Positions 41,436 to 49,604 of a stretch of 64,000 bases of DNA are shown one piece after another. Position 1 is the stretch's first letter. The number at the start of each line of letters is the position of its first letter. The DNA is from Collimonas rhizosphaerae (GTDB taxonomy: Bacteria > Pseudomonadota > Gammaproteobacteria > Burkholderiales > Burkholderiaceae_D), in NCBI RefSeq assembly GCF_038896935.1, contig NZ_JBANDC010000004.1, positions 124,001-188,000 of the forward strand. Reading direction: 5' to 3'. The notes beneath the pieces are model-generated. The model ran no database searches, was not told the origin of the DNA, and was given only the letters and a program-made list of their open reading frames with translations. Made by a program: the position numbers and the translations under genes.

Positions 41436-41930
41436 TCATGAAAAAAATGAACCGGAAGCCTTGTTTTGGCCGGCCGGGCGATATTTCGCGACACGCGCGG
41501 CGCCGGACAGGACGCGCGCCTTTTGGCCGCTTTGCTGTTTGTACCAGGCAGGAATGGCGCTGGTGCGCGCCAGCTTTTTCTTGCGAAAACTCTTGGCCTT
41601 GACCGCCAGCTGCTCGACATTAAAACTGTCCGCACCACCCACGCTGCTGTCGTTCCAGGCAGCGTGCAGCGAATCCTTGGTATCCGAGACGCTGCGGGCA
41701 ATGCTTTGCTCGATATCGCTGGCCGCTTCCTGCACGTCTTGCTGCATCTTGCGCAATTCTTCCAGTTCAATCTCGCGACTGACTTCCGATTTGACTTCAT
41801 TGATGTAGCGTTGCGCGCGGCCGAACAGGGAACCCGCCATGCGAGCCACGGTCGGCAGTTTTTCCGGCCCGACGACAACCAGTGCAACGACACCAATCAA
41901 AGCGAGTTTAGTAAGACCAATATCGATCAT
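41436..41930 (-). CDS. tatB: Twin-arginine translocase subunit TatB
   Basis: A 164-residue protein: one membrane helix (MIDIGLTKLALIGVVALVVV), the hinge GPEKLPTVARMAG, an amphipathic helix, and a long soluble tail. The conserved glutamate and Gly-Pro hinge are those of TatB. TatB receives signal peptides with TatC. The tail is basic and Ser-rich at the end. The ATG at 41930 starts exactly at the conserved MIDIG; an upstream start at 41945 is possible. Gap of 78 bp to tatC and 59 bp from tatA. Confidence 0.94.
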   Translation of the reverse strand: MIDIGLTKLALIGVVALVVVGPEKLPTVARMAGSLFGRAQRYINEVKSEVSREIELEELRKMQQDVQEAASDIEQSIARSVSDTKDSLHAAWNDSSVGGADSFNVEQLAVKAKSFRKKKLARTSAIPAWYKQQSGQKARVLSGAARVAKYRPAGQNKASGSFFS

Positions 41931-41989
41931 GGGAAGGAGCAGCAAACATCATCCACGGCCGGCTTGAAGCAGGCGCCGGCCGCCACGGA

Positions 41990-42199
41990 TCAGTTGCCGG
42001 ACTTGTCCTTTTCTTTGGTTGCAACGTCAATCGTCGCTTTATCGGCGGCTTGTTTTTCTTCTTCGCCCTTGACGCCATCCTTGAAGCCCTTGACTGCCTT
42101 GCCCAGGTCGGAACCCATATTGCCGATTTTCTTGGTGCCAAACACCAACATCACGATAACCAGCACGATCAACCAGTGCCAAATGCTGAACGAACCCAT
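41990..42199 (-). CDS. tatA: Twin-arginine translocase subunit TatA
   Basis: A 69-residue pore-forming subunit. It begins MGSFSIWHWLIVLVIVMLVF with the membrane helix, then FGTKKIGNMGSDLGKAVKGF, the TatA amphipathic helix, and a charged tail. AAGGAG lies 7 bases before the ATG. First gene of the tat unit. It lies 120 bp after hinT on the same strand, so it may have its own promoter or be read through from the his operon. Confidence 0.95.
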   Translation of the reverse strand: MGSFSIWHWLIVLVIVMLVFGTKKIGNMGSDLGKAVKGFKDGVKGEEEKQAADKATIDVATKEKDKSGN

Positions 42200-42319
42200 T
42201 TTTTTCTCCTTGTCGGACAAGCTGTCCGATCCTGCTAAATCAACACACCGTTAAATCCCTGTAAACCACCTGCAGCGTACTTGCAGCTTTCGCTGCCGCC
42301 GGACACAAATCCGACCGGT

Positions 42320-42691
42320 TCAGCGCTGCCCACGCCACGGTTTAGGTCCGCCGATGACGTGCATATGCAAATGGTACACCTCTTGGCCGCCGTCAGGCCC
42401 GACGTTGAAGACAGTCTTGTAGCCGCCGCTAGCCTGGCCCTGCTCGTCCAGCTGGTAACCGCAGCCCTGTTCTTGCGCCAGGCGCGGCGCCAGCAGCGCC
42501 ATTTTACCCAACAAAGCGGCATGCGCCTCAGTACAATCGGCCAAAGTCGCGATGTGCTGCTTGGGCACGATCAGGAAATGGATGGGCGCGGCCGGATTGA
42601 TGTCATGGAAAGCGATCAGGTCGTCGTCTTCATAGATCGCTTTCGAGGGAATCTGCTTGGCTGCAATTTTGCAAAAAATACAATTTTCCAA
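42320..42691 (-). CDS. hinT: HIT-family nucleotide hydrolase (HinT-like)
   Basis: A 123-residue protein of the histidine triad family. The start MENCIFCKIAAKQIPSKAIYEDD is the classic HinT N-terminus (CIFCKI), and the catalytic triad is HLHMH in GGQEVYHLHMHVIGG. HinT hydrolyses adenosine 5'-phosphoramidates. It follows hisE by 45 bp, as often seen in betaproteobacteria, and precedes tatA. Confidence 0.93.
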   Translation of the reverse strand: MENCIFCKIAAKQIPSKAIYEDDDLIAFHDINPAAPIHFLIVPKQHIATLADCTEAHAALLGKMALLAPRLAQEQGCGYQLDEQGQASGGYKTVFNVGPDGGQEVYHLHMHVIGGPKPWRGQR

Positions 42692-42736
42692 ATTATCTCC
42701 GGGGCTTGAAGGATTCTTGAACGATTCTCAAACGAT

Positions 42737-43114
42737 TCAGATCTTGTCTTGGCCGGTTTCCTGCTGCTCACGGTCGCTCAGCTTGCGGCTGGCTTTTTCT
42801 TCGATGCCCGACAGGCCCTCGCGCCGCGCCAGTTCCTGCAGCACGTCTTGCGGCGTCAGGTTGAACTGGGCCAGCATGATCATCGAATGGAACCACAGGT
42901 CAGCGCATTCGTACAAGACATGCGAAGAATCGCCATCCACCCGCGCATCCTTGGCGGCCATCACGGTTTCCGTCGCTTCCTCGCCGATTTTCTTCAGGAT
43001 CGCATCGTCGCCCTTGGCGAACAGCCGGGCGACGTACGAAGTCTCCGGGTCGCCGCCGTTGGCCGGTTTGCGCGACTCGATGACCGCAGCCAGGCGCTTT
43101 AGGGTTTCACTCAT
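42737..43114 (-). CDS. hisE: Phosphoribosyl-ATP pyrophosphatase
   Basis: A 125-residue MazG-fold enzyme that removes pyrophosphate from phosphoribosyl-ATP, step two of histidine synthesis. Conserved residues are in LAAVIESRKPANGGDPETSYVARL, then KKIGEEATETVMAAKDA (Mg-binding glutamates EExxE) and YECADLWFHSMIML. It is separate from hisI (32 bp after it), not fused as in enterics. The basic C-terminal tail is longer than in the minimal family. Confidence 0.95.
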   Translation of the reverse strand: MSETLKRLAAVIESRKPANGGDPETSYVARLFAKGDDAILKKIGEEATETVMAAKDARVDGDSSHVLYECADLWFHSMIMLAQFNLTPQDVLQELARREGLSGIEEKASRKLSDREQQETGQDKI

Positions 43115-43146
43115 GATTGCATCCGCTTATCTGCTTGTTGATCTGC

Positions 43147-43545
43147 TTACTTGTTGTATATCTCGTCCGGTTCTTTCAGCACCGGCTCGACCGTTTCCCA
43201 GCCCTTGCTCTCGCTCTCCAGTTTCTGGAAGAAACAGGAGTGGCGGCCGGTATGGCAGGCAATGTCGCCGGCCTGGGTTACTTTCAGCAGTACCACGTCC
43301 TCGTCGCAGTCGAGACGAATTTCGTGCACTTTCTGCACATGGCCGGACTCTTCGCCCTTGTGCCACAGTTTCTTGCGCGTGCGGCTCCAGTACACCGCTT
43401 CGCCCAGCGCCACCGTCTTCGCCAGGGCGTCGCGGTTCATCCAGGCGAACATCAAGACATCGTTCGAGCCGAGTTCCTGGGCAATCACCGGCACCAGGCC
43501 GTGCTCATCCCACCTCACCTTGTTTAACCAACTCACGCTGCTCAT
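43147..43545 (-). CDS. hisI: Phosphoribosyl-AMP cyclohydrolase
   Basis: A 132-residue zinc enzyme that opens the adenine ring, step three of histidine synthesis. The family core is VLMFAWMNRDALAKTVALGEA, then YWSRTRKKLWHKGEESGH and the zinc-cysteine block RLDCDEDVVLL...CHTGRHSCFF. The ATG overlaps the hisF stop (ATGA). A much longer frame extends upstream, but it lies inside hisF and is not used. Confidence 0.95.
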   Translation of the reverse strand: MSSVSWLNKVRWDEHGLVPVIAQELGSNDVLMFAWMNRDALAKTVALGEAVYWSRTRKKLWHKGEESGHVQKVHEIRLDCDEDVVLLKVTQAGDIACHTGRHSCFFQKLESESKGWETVEPVLKEPDEIYNK

Positions 43546-44306
43546 GCTAGCCTCATCGGAATCTGCTGTGCCGCCATGAACTGCTTGGCTTCTTGCACAG
43601 TATGTTGACCATAATGGAAAATGCTCGCCGCCAGCACCGCATCGGCGCGGCCGATCTTGATGCCGTCTGCCAGGTCCTGCAAACCGCCGACGCCGCCGGA
43701 AGCAATCACCGGAATCGTCACGGCATTGGAGACGCTGCTGGTCAAGGCCAGGTCGAAACCAACCTTGGTGCCATCGCGATCCATGCTGGTGAGCAGGATT
43801 TCTCCCGCGCCCAGCCGCTCCATCTTTTGCGCCCATGCGATCGCATCGAGGCCGGTGGCCTTGCGCCCGCCATGGGTGAAGACTTCCCATTTGCCGGGTG
43901 CGACCTGCTTGGCGTCGATTGCCACCACGATGCATTGCGAACCGTACTTGGCGGCGGCGTCCGCCACCAGCTGAGGATTGGTGACGGCGGAAGTGTTGAT
44001 GCCGACCTTGTCCGCACCTGCGTTCAGCAAACGCCGTACGTCTTCCACCGCCCGCACGCCGCCGCCGACCGTCAGCGGGATGAATACCTGCGACGCAACC
44101 GCTTCGATGATCGGCAGGATCAGGTCGCGGCCGTCGGAGGAAGCAGTGATGTCGAGGAAAGTGATTTCGTCAGCGCCCTGCTGGTCGTAGCGGCGGGCAA
44201 TCTCGACCGGATCGCCGGCATCGCGCAGCTCCAGGAAATTGACGCCCTTGACCACGCGGCCATTGGTCACGTCGAGACAGGGAATGATGCGTTTGGCAAG
44301 CGTCAT
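43542..44306 (-). CDS. hisF: Imidazole glycerol phosphate synthase, cyclase subunit
   Basis: A 254-residue TIM barrel that uses ammonia from HisH to form imidazole glycerol phosphate and AICAR. The catalytic aspartates are in RIIPCLDVTNGRVVKG and VVAIDAKQV. The phosphate-binding half-barrel loops (LTVGGGVRAVEDV; VIASGGVGGLQDL) are intact. It overlaps hisA upstream and hisI downstream by 4 bp each, so translation is coupled. Confidence 0.97.
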   Translation of the reverse strand: MTLAKRIIPCLDVTNGRVVKGVNFLELRDAGDPVEIARRYDQQGADEITFLDITASSDGRDLILPIIEAVASQVFIPLTVGGGVRAVEDVRRLLNAGADKVGINTSAVTNPQLVADAAAKYGSQCIVVAIDAKQVAPGKWEVFTHGGRKATGLDAIAWAQKMERLGAGEILLTSMDRDGTKVGFDLALTSSVSNAVTIPVIASGGVGGLQDLADGIKIGRADAVLAASIFHYGQHTVQEAKQFMAAQQIPMRLA

Positions 44307-45118
44307 GGCTGGTCAGCGTCGGGCTGCTCGGATAAGTCTTCGTCTTCGACGAACTCGTCGCTCAGCTCGTCGGCGCGCTCTTGCGCCGAACGCAAGTCAA
44401 GCGTTCCTTCATAAATCGAACGGCCGCAAATCACCGCCTCGATGCCTTCATCCTGCACCGCGCACAACGCTTCCACATCCTTGACGTTGTGCACGCCGCC
44501 GGAAGCGATCACCGGGATGGTCATGCTTTGCGCCAGCTTGACGGTCGCTTCGATATTGACGCCGCCCATCATGCCGTCGCGGCCGATGTCGGTATACACG
44601 ATCGAGGCGCAGCCATAGTCTTCGAATTTCTTGGCGAGGTCGATCACTTCGTGGCCGGACAGCTTGCTCCAGCCATCGGTGGCGACCTTGCCGTCCTTGG
44701 CGTCGAGGCCGACGATGATCTGGCCCGGGAAAGCGCTGCAGGCATCGTGCAGGAAACCAGGATTCTTGACCGCGGCGGTGCCGATGATGATGTAGCTCAG
44801 GCCGTCGTCCAGGTAGCGTTCGATAGTGTCCAGGTCGCGGATGCCGCCACCCAGCTGCACCGGGATTTCCTCGACGCCGTTGAGTACGGCGAATTCGCGC
44901 ACCGCCTTGATGATGGCCTTGACCGCGGGTTCGTTCTTCGGCTTGCCGGCGAACGCGCCATTCAGGTCAACCAGGTGCAGGCGGCGCGCGCCTTGCATCA
45001 GCCAATGGCGGGCCATCTCGCCCGGATCGTCGGAAAATACGGTGGCTTGGTCCATATCGCCCTGTTTCAGGCGTACGCAGTGACCGTCTTTGAGGTCGAT
45101 GGCAGGTATCAGCAGCAT
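44303..45118 (-). CDS. hisA: ProFAR isomerase (HisA) with an acidic C-terminal tail
   Basis: A 271-residue TIM barrel that opens the ribose ring of ProFAR to PRFAR. Catalytic aspartates are in LIPAIDLKDGHCVRL and SIVYTDIGRDGMMGG; phosphate loops are GGGIRDLDTI and ASGGVHNVKDV. The usual protein is about 245-250 residues; here an acidic tail of about 20 residues (ELSDEFVEDEDLSEQPDADQ) is added. Its reading frame overlaps hisF by 4 bp. Confidence 0.96.
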   Translation of the reverse strand: MLLIPAIDLKDGHCVRLKQGDMDQATVFSDDPGEMARHWLMQGARRLHLVDLNGAFAGKPKNEPAVKAIIKAVREFAVLNGVEEIPVQLGGGIRDLDTIERYLDDGLSYIIIGTAAVKNPGFLHDACSAFPGQIIVGLDAKDGKVATDGWSKLSGHEVIDLAKKFEDYGCASIVYTDIGRDGMMGGVNIEATVKLAQSMTIPVIASGGVHNVKDVEALCAVQDEGIEAVICGRSIYEGTLDLRSAQERADELSDEFVEDEDLSEQPDADQP

Positions 45119-45254
45119 GGCTACAATTGTGTATGAGGTGAAGTCGGTTAAAAACCTGCCCAGTGAAATCCAGGCAGCTAATTTGCTCAGTTAAGTTTGC
45201 TCAGTCCAGTTTGAATAAATATCCGCATAAACCAGGGGGAATGCCGGAATATAT

Positions 45255-45893
45255 TCAAGGCTTCCATTGCACGAAATTCTTGTACAGCTGCAAACCGGCG
45301 CTAGCGCTTTTCTCCGGATGAAACTGCGTGGCAAAAATATTATCACGGCCGACCGCGCAGCTGAACGCCGCGCCGTACTCAGTCTCGCCGAAGGTATGCG
45401 CAGCATCGGCCGGCACTGCGTAATAGCTATGGACGAAATAAAAATAATCCTGGTCGGCAATACCGTGCCAGAGCGGATGAGACTGCGCCTGGCGCACTCG
45501 GTTCCAGCCCATCTGCGGCACCTTGAAACGCGAACCGTCGTCCTGCAGCCGGCCGTCCAGGCGGAAGCGCACTACCTTGCCGGGCAACAATCCCAGGCCG
45601 GCGGTATCACCTTCTTCGCTCAGGTCGAACAGCATCTGCTCGCCGACGCAGACGCCTAGCAGCGGCTTGCTGCGCGCAGCTTCCAGCAACACTTCCTGCA
45701 AACCCGATTCGCGCAGGCTGCGCATGCAATCCGGCATTGCTCCCTGGCCTGGCAGGACCAGGCGGTCGGCTGACCGGATATCGGCAATCGTACCCGAGAT
45801 CAGGACCTCGGCTTCCGGCGCCACCTGGCGCAGGGCCTGCGCCACCGAGCGCAAGTTGCCCATGCCATAGTCAACTACAACAATTTTGTTCAT
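45255..45893 (-). CDS. hisH: Imidazole glycerol phosphate synthase, glutaminase subunit
   Basis: A 212-residue class I glutamine amidotransferase that gives ammonia to HisF. The nucleophile cysteine is in LLGVCVGEQMLFD, and the His-Glu pair in FATQFHPEKSASAG. The start is IVVVDYGMGNLRSVAQAL, as in all HisH. It lies 47 bp after hisB; a 136-bp gap separates it from hisA. Confidence 0.97.
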   Translation of the reverse strand: MNKIVVVDYGMGNLRSVAQALRQVAPEAEVLISGTIADIRSADRLVLPGQGAMPDCMRSLRESGLQEVLLEAARSKPLLGVCVGEQMLFDLSEEGDTAGLGLLPGKVVRFRLDGRLQDDGSRFKVPQMGWNRVRQAQSHPLWHGIADQDYFYFVHSYYAVPADAAHTFGETEYGAAFSCAVGRDNIFATQFHPEKSASAGLQLYKNFVQWKP

Positions 45894-45940
45894 GATAAAG
45901 ATTCAAGTCCCGAGGAAAGTCCGGGTAAATAAGCTCAACC

Positions 45941-46537
45941 TTAGAGGCTGCCCTTGGTCGAAGGAATGGTGCCGGCGGAACGCGGATCCAGCTCTGCAGC
46001 CATGCGCAACGCACGGCCAAACGCCTTGAAGACGGTTTCGCATTGATGATGGGCGTTTTCGCCGCGCAGGTTGTCGATATGCAAAGATACCAGTGCATGA
46101 TTGACAAAGCCCTGGAAAAATTCGTGGGTCAGGTCGACGTCGAAGCCGCCGATCATGGCGCGCTTGAACGGCACGTGGAATTCCAGGCCCGGGCGGCCGG
46201 AGAAATCGATCACCACGCGCGACAGCGCTTCGTCCAGCGGCACGTAGGCATGGCCGTAGCGGCGGATGCCCTTCTTGTCGCCGATGGCCTTGGCGAACGC
46301 TTGCCCCAAGGTAATGCCGACGTCTTCCACCGTGTGGTGGGCGTCGATATGCAGGTCGCCGTTGGCTTCGATATCGAGGTCGATCAAGCCATGCCGCGCA
46401 ATCTGGTCCAGCATATGGTCGAGGAACGGCACGCCGGTATTCAGCTTTTGCTGGCCGCTGCCGTCCAGATTGATGGAGACGCGGATTTGCGTCTCGTTGG
46501 TATTGCGCGTGATCGATGCAGTTCGAGGCGTAGACAT
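45941..46537 (-). CDS. hisB: Imidazoleglycerol-phosphate dehydratase
   Basis: A 198-residue monofunctional dehydratase (no histidinol-phosphatase part). The two metal-binding repeats are seen in HIDAHHTVEDVGITLGQA and RGENAHHQCETVFKAFGRAL, with the substrate region VPFLDHMLDQIARHGLIDL. It removes water from imidazole glycerol phosphate. It follows a 238-bp spacer after the DNA methyltransferase gene, and so may start from its own promoter. Confidence 0.96.
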   Translation of the reverse strand: MSTPRTASITRNTNETQIRVSINLDGSGQQKLNTGVPFLDHMLDQIARHGLIDLDIEANGDLHIDAHHTVEDVGITLGQAFAKAIGDKKGIRRYGHAYVPLDEALSRVVIDFSGRPGLEFHVPFKRAMIGGFDVDLTHEFFQGFVNHALVSLHIDNLRGENAHHQCETVFKAFGRALRMAAELDPRSAGTIPSTKGSL

Positions 46538-46775
46538 GTTGAGCTTGAGACCAATTTACTATGTGGTGACGCACAGGCGTCGTGGAGGTAAGTGTACTAA
46601 ATTATTCGACGACCGGATTTAAGATCGAGATTGTTGCAGCTTCCCCGTTAGTCACTAGTGAAGCCTGGCCAAGGCAGCTTTTTGGGCTGCATCGCCATTT
46701 TACCGACATTTTCATGTTTTCCCGCTAATGGCAGCCTTGATAATCGCTATAAGCGTTGCTATTCAAGCCAAATGC
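46538..46775. other. Spacer between the DNA methyltransferase and hisB
   Basis: A 238-bp stretch with no supported gene. On the minus strand it shows a weak stem (GCAGCCC/AGCTGC-like, 46670-46700) and a small inverted repeat GACGC-ACAG-GCGTC (46568-46581) in the hisB leader. No remnant of a hisC-like protein is readable in any frame. It probably holds a hisB promoter. Confidence 0.4.
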
Positions 46776-47573
46776 CTATGCCAGCGCCCGTTCGCCGGGC
46801 TCCTGGCTGTCGAGCTGCGCCAGCCGCCGTTCGATCAGCGCGCAGTACTCGGGATTGAGCTCAAAGCCGACAAACCTCCGTCCGCAACGGCGCGCCGCCA
46901 CCGCCGTGGTGCCGCTGCCCATGAAGGGATCGAGCACGATCCCGCCGGGCGGACAGGAAGCCTTGATCATGCGCTCCACGATTTCCAGCGGCTTCTGGGT
47001 CGGATGGTCGGCCCGCTCGCGATGTTCGCGGTGCAGGCGCGAGACGCTCCAGACGTCTTTCGGGTTATAACCCAGCTCCAGCCACTTGGCGCCGACAAAA
47101 ATCGAGCGCGAACGGGCTTTCTTGGTTTCAGCGTCGTAGGGAATCCGGATGGCGTCGAGGTCGAAGTAATAGTCCTTGGCGCGGGCGAAGAAGCCGATCG
47201 TGTCGTGCACCGACGAAAAACGCCGGGTGCCGCCGCCCATCGAAGGCACCCGCCGGTCCCAGATGATTTCATTGTTCATGATCATGCGCTGCTTGAGCAT
47301 GACAAAAATCTCGGGCGAAAAGCGCCAGGTCAGGAAAATGTAGAGGCTGCCGTTCGGCTTCAGTTTCGGCAAGGCGGCGTCTATCCATTCTTCGGTCCAG
47401 CGCAGGTAAGCCGCGGTGTCGAGCTTGTCGGAATCGTTGCCGTAGTCCTTGCCCAGGCCGTAGGGTGGATCGGCCAGCAGCAGGTCGACCGAACCGTCCG
47501 GTATGCGCTGCAGGCCCTGCAGCGCGTCCTCGCCATAGATGCGATCGATCCAGTCGTCGCTCATCGCAGCCAT
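46776..47573 (-). CDS. Beta-class DNA methyltransferase (amino-group type) inside the his operon
   Basis: A 265-residue SAM-dependent DNA methyltransferase. The catalytic motif DPPY lies at residues 35-38 (LLLADPPYGLGKDYG), and the SAM motif is near the C-terminus (VLDPFMGSGTTAVAARRCGR). Motif IV before motif I is the beta-class order, for N6-adenine or N4-cytosine. A central variable region would recognise the target sequence. Start is 7 bp after the hisD stop, so it is co-transcribed with hisG-hisD. No restriction enzyme gene is adjacent: it is an orphan. This is the place where hisC is usually found. Confidence 0.9.
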   Translation of the reverse strand: MAAMSDDWIDRIYGEDALQGLQRIPDGSVDLLLADPPYGLGKDYGNDSDKLDTAAYLRWTEEWIDAALPKLKPNGSLYIFLTWRFSPEIFVMLKQRMIMNNEIIWDRRVPSMGGGTRRFSSVHDTIGFFARAKDYYFDLDAIRIPYDAETKKARSRSIFVGAKWLELGYNPKDVWSVSRLHREHRERADHPTQKPLEIVERMIKASCPPGGIVLDPFMGSGTTAVAARRCGRRFVGFELNPEYCALIERRLAQLDSQEPGERALA

Positions 47574-47580
47574 GCCGCTG

Positions 47581-48906
47581 TCATTGCGGCTTGTCTTTCA
47601 AGCGGTATTCGGCGGACCGGGCATGCGCCTGCAATCCTTCGCCGTAAGCCAGTTCCGCCGCGACCTTGCCCAGCGTCTGGGCGCCGGCCTCGCTGATGTT
47701 GATGATGCTGGAACGCTTCTGGAAATCGTAGACGCCGAGCGGCGACGAGAAACGCGCGGTGCGCGAAGTCGGCAGTACGTGATTTGGTCCGGCGCAGTAG
47801 TCGCCCAGCGCTTCCGACGAGAACCGGCCCAGGAACATGGCGCCGGCGTGGCGGATCCGGTCGGCCCAGCGCTGCGGATTGTCGGCCGAAATTTCCAGGT
47901 GCTCCGCCGCGATATGATTGGCGATCTCGCAGGCATGCTCCATGTCGCGCACTTTCACCAGCGCGCCGCGGTTGGTGAGCGAAGTGCGGATCACTTCATG
48001 GCGCGGCATCAGCGGCAGCTGCCGGTTGATGCTGGCTTCGACGGCGGCGATGTAAGCCGGGTCAGGACACAGCAGGATCGACTGCGCCAGTTCATCGTGC
48101 TCGGCTTGCGAAAACAGGTCCATCGCGATCCAGTCGGGATCGGTGGTGCCGTCGCACAGCACCAGGATTTCGGAAGGCCCGGCGATCATGTCGATGCCGA
48201 CCGTGCCGAATACGCGCCGCTTGGCCGCCGCGACATAAGCGTTGCCGGGGCCGACAATCTTGTCGACCTGGGGAATGGTGGCGGTGCCGTAGGCCAGCGC
48301 CGCCACTGCTTGCGCGCCGCCGATGGTGAATACGCGATCGACGCCGGCAATGGCTGCCGCCGCCAGCACCAGCGGATTCTTGATGCCGTCCGGAGTCGGC
48401 ACCACCATGATGATTTCCTGCACGCCGGCGACCTTGGCCGGAATCGCATTCATCAGCACCGAGGAAGGATAAGCCGCCTTGCCGCCGGGGACATAGATGC
48501 CGACGCGGTCCAGCGGCGTGACCTTTTGCCCAAGCACGGTGCCGTCGGCTTCGGTGTAGCTGAAGCCGTCCGAACCGCATTCGACTTTCTGGCGCTGGTG
48601 GTAGCTGCGCACGCGGTCGGCCGCGATCTGCAAGGCGCCGCGGCGTTCAGGAGAAAGCTCGGCCAGCGCCGCCTGCAATTCCTGCTGGCCGATTTCCAGC
48701 AGGCTGACGTCGTTTACGCTGAGGCGATCGAAACGGTTGGTGTATTCCAGCACGGCGGCGTCGCCGCGCGCTTTGACGTCGGCCAGGATGCGTGCCGCGG
48801 CCTGGTCGATGGCTTCGTCTTCGCCTGCCTCGAACGCCAGCAGCGCTGTCAGTTGCGCCTGGAAATTCGGCAGCCCTGCATCGAGTTTTCTGATTGCTAT
48901 GCTCAT
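47581..48906 (-). CDS. hisD: Histidinol dehydrogenase
   Basis: A 441-residue zinc- and NAD-dependent enzyme for the last two steps of histidine synthesis. Conserved parts are DRVGIYVPGGKAAYPSSVLM, VFTIGGAQAVAALAYGT and the active-site pair in IAAEHLEISADNP. The C-terminal YEGLQAHARSAEYRL-type ending (AYGEGLQAHARSAEYR) is also typical. It lies 50 bp after hisG and 7 bp before the methyltransferase gene. Confidence 0.97.
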   Translation of the reverse strand: MSIAIRKLDAGLPNFQAQLTALLAFEAGEDEAIDQAAARILADVKARGDAAVLEYTNRFDRLSVNDVSLLEIGQQELQAALAELSPERRGALQIAADRVRSYHQRQKVECGSDGFSYTEADGTVLGQKVTPLDRVGIYVPGGKAAYPSSVLMNAIPAKVAGVQEIIMVVPTPDGIKNPLVLAAAAIAGVDRVFTIGGAQAVAALAYGTATIPQVDKIVGPGNAYVAAAKRRVFGTVGIDMIAGPSEILVLCDGTTDPDWIAMDLFSQAEHDELAQSILLCPDPAYIAAVEASINRQLPLMPRHEVIRTSLTNRGALVKVRDMEHACEIANHIAAEHLEISADNPQRWADRIRHAGAMFLGRFSSEALGDYCAGPNHVLPTSRTARFSSPLGVYDFQKRSSIINISEAGAQTLGKVAAELAYGEGLQAHARSAEYRLKDKPQ

Positions 48907-48956
48907 GTCACTTCCAGTTTGCGGTGCGGTTTCCGCCGCAGCTGCGTCGCCGCGGC

Positions 48957-49604
48957 TTATTGAATCGAAGCTTTTTCGAAGGCTTCCAGGATCGGCTGCA
49001 AGCGCTCGCGCTTGAGCTTCAATGCGGCCTGGTTCACCACCAGCCGCGACGAGATATCCATGATGTGTTCGACTTCAACCAGGTTATTGGCGCGCAAGGT
49101 GCCGCCGGTGCTGACCAGGTCGACAATCGCATCCGCCAGCCCGACCAGCGGCGCCAGCTCCATCGAGCCGTACAGCTTGATCAGGTCGACGTGCATGCCC
49201 TTCGCCGCGAAGTGTTCGCGCGCCGTCAGCAGGTATTTGGTGGCGACCCGCAGCCGCGCGCCCTGGCGGATCGCGCTGGCGTAGTCGAAGCCGGCCGATA
49301 CCGCCACCGACATGCGGCATTTTGCAATCTCCAGGTCAATCGGCTGATACAGGCCTTCGCCGCCATGCTCCAGCAGCACATCCTTGCCCGCCACGCCAAA
49401 ATCGGCGGCGCCGTATTGCACATAGGTCGGCACGTCGGAAGCGCGCACGATGATCACGTTGACCTGCGGATCGTTGGTCGCCAGGATCAGCTTGCGCGAG
49501 GTTTCCGGATCTTCGGTGACCTCGATGCCGGCCGCCTTCAGCAGCGGCAAGGTCTCTTCAAAGATGCGGCCTTTCGACAAGGCCAGGGTCAGCTTCTGGC
49601 TCAT
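48957..49604 (-). CDS. hisG: ATP phosphoribosyltransferase, short form
   Basis: A 215-residue enzyme for the first, feedback-controlled step of histidine synthesis. Core motifs are LTLALSKGRIFEETLPLLK and the PRPP loop region DLVSTGGTLRANNL. The length is that of the short HisG form, which lacks the C-terminal ACT-like regulatory domain and needs HisZ as regulator; hisZ is not in this window. The start overlaps the murA stop by 4 bp (ATGA). Confidence 0.96.
   Translation of the reverse strand: MSQKLTLALSKGRIFEETLPLLKAAGIEVTEDPETSRKLILATNDPQVNVIIVRASDVPTYVQYGAADFGVAGKDVLLEHGGEGLYQPIDLEIAKCRMSVAVSAGFDYASAIRQGARLRVATKYLLTAREHFAAKGMHVDLIKLYGSMELAPLVGLADAIVDLVSTGGTLRANNLVEVEHIMDISSRLVVNQAALKLKRERLQPILEAFEKASIQ

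Noticed and set aside
43546..43935. N-terminal extension of hisI by about 130 codons
   Set aside because: The extension lies inside hisF in another frame, and the HisI domain begins exactly at the ATG that overlaps the hisF stop.
46538..46775. Possible hisC remnant between the methyltransferase and hisB
   Set aside because: I read the spacer on the minus strand in all frames and saw no aminotransferase motif, only stops; no pseudogene is claimed.
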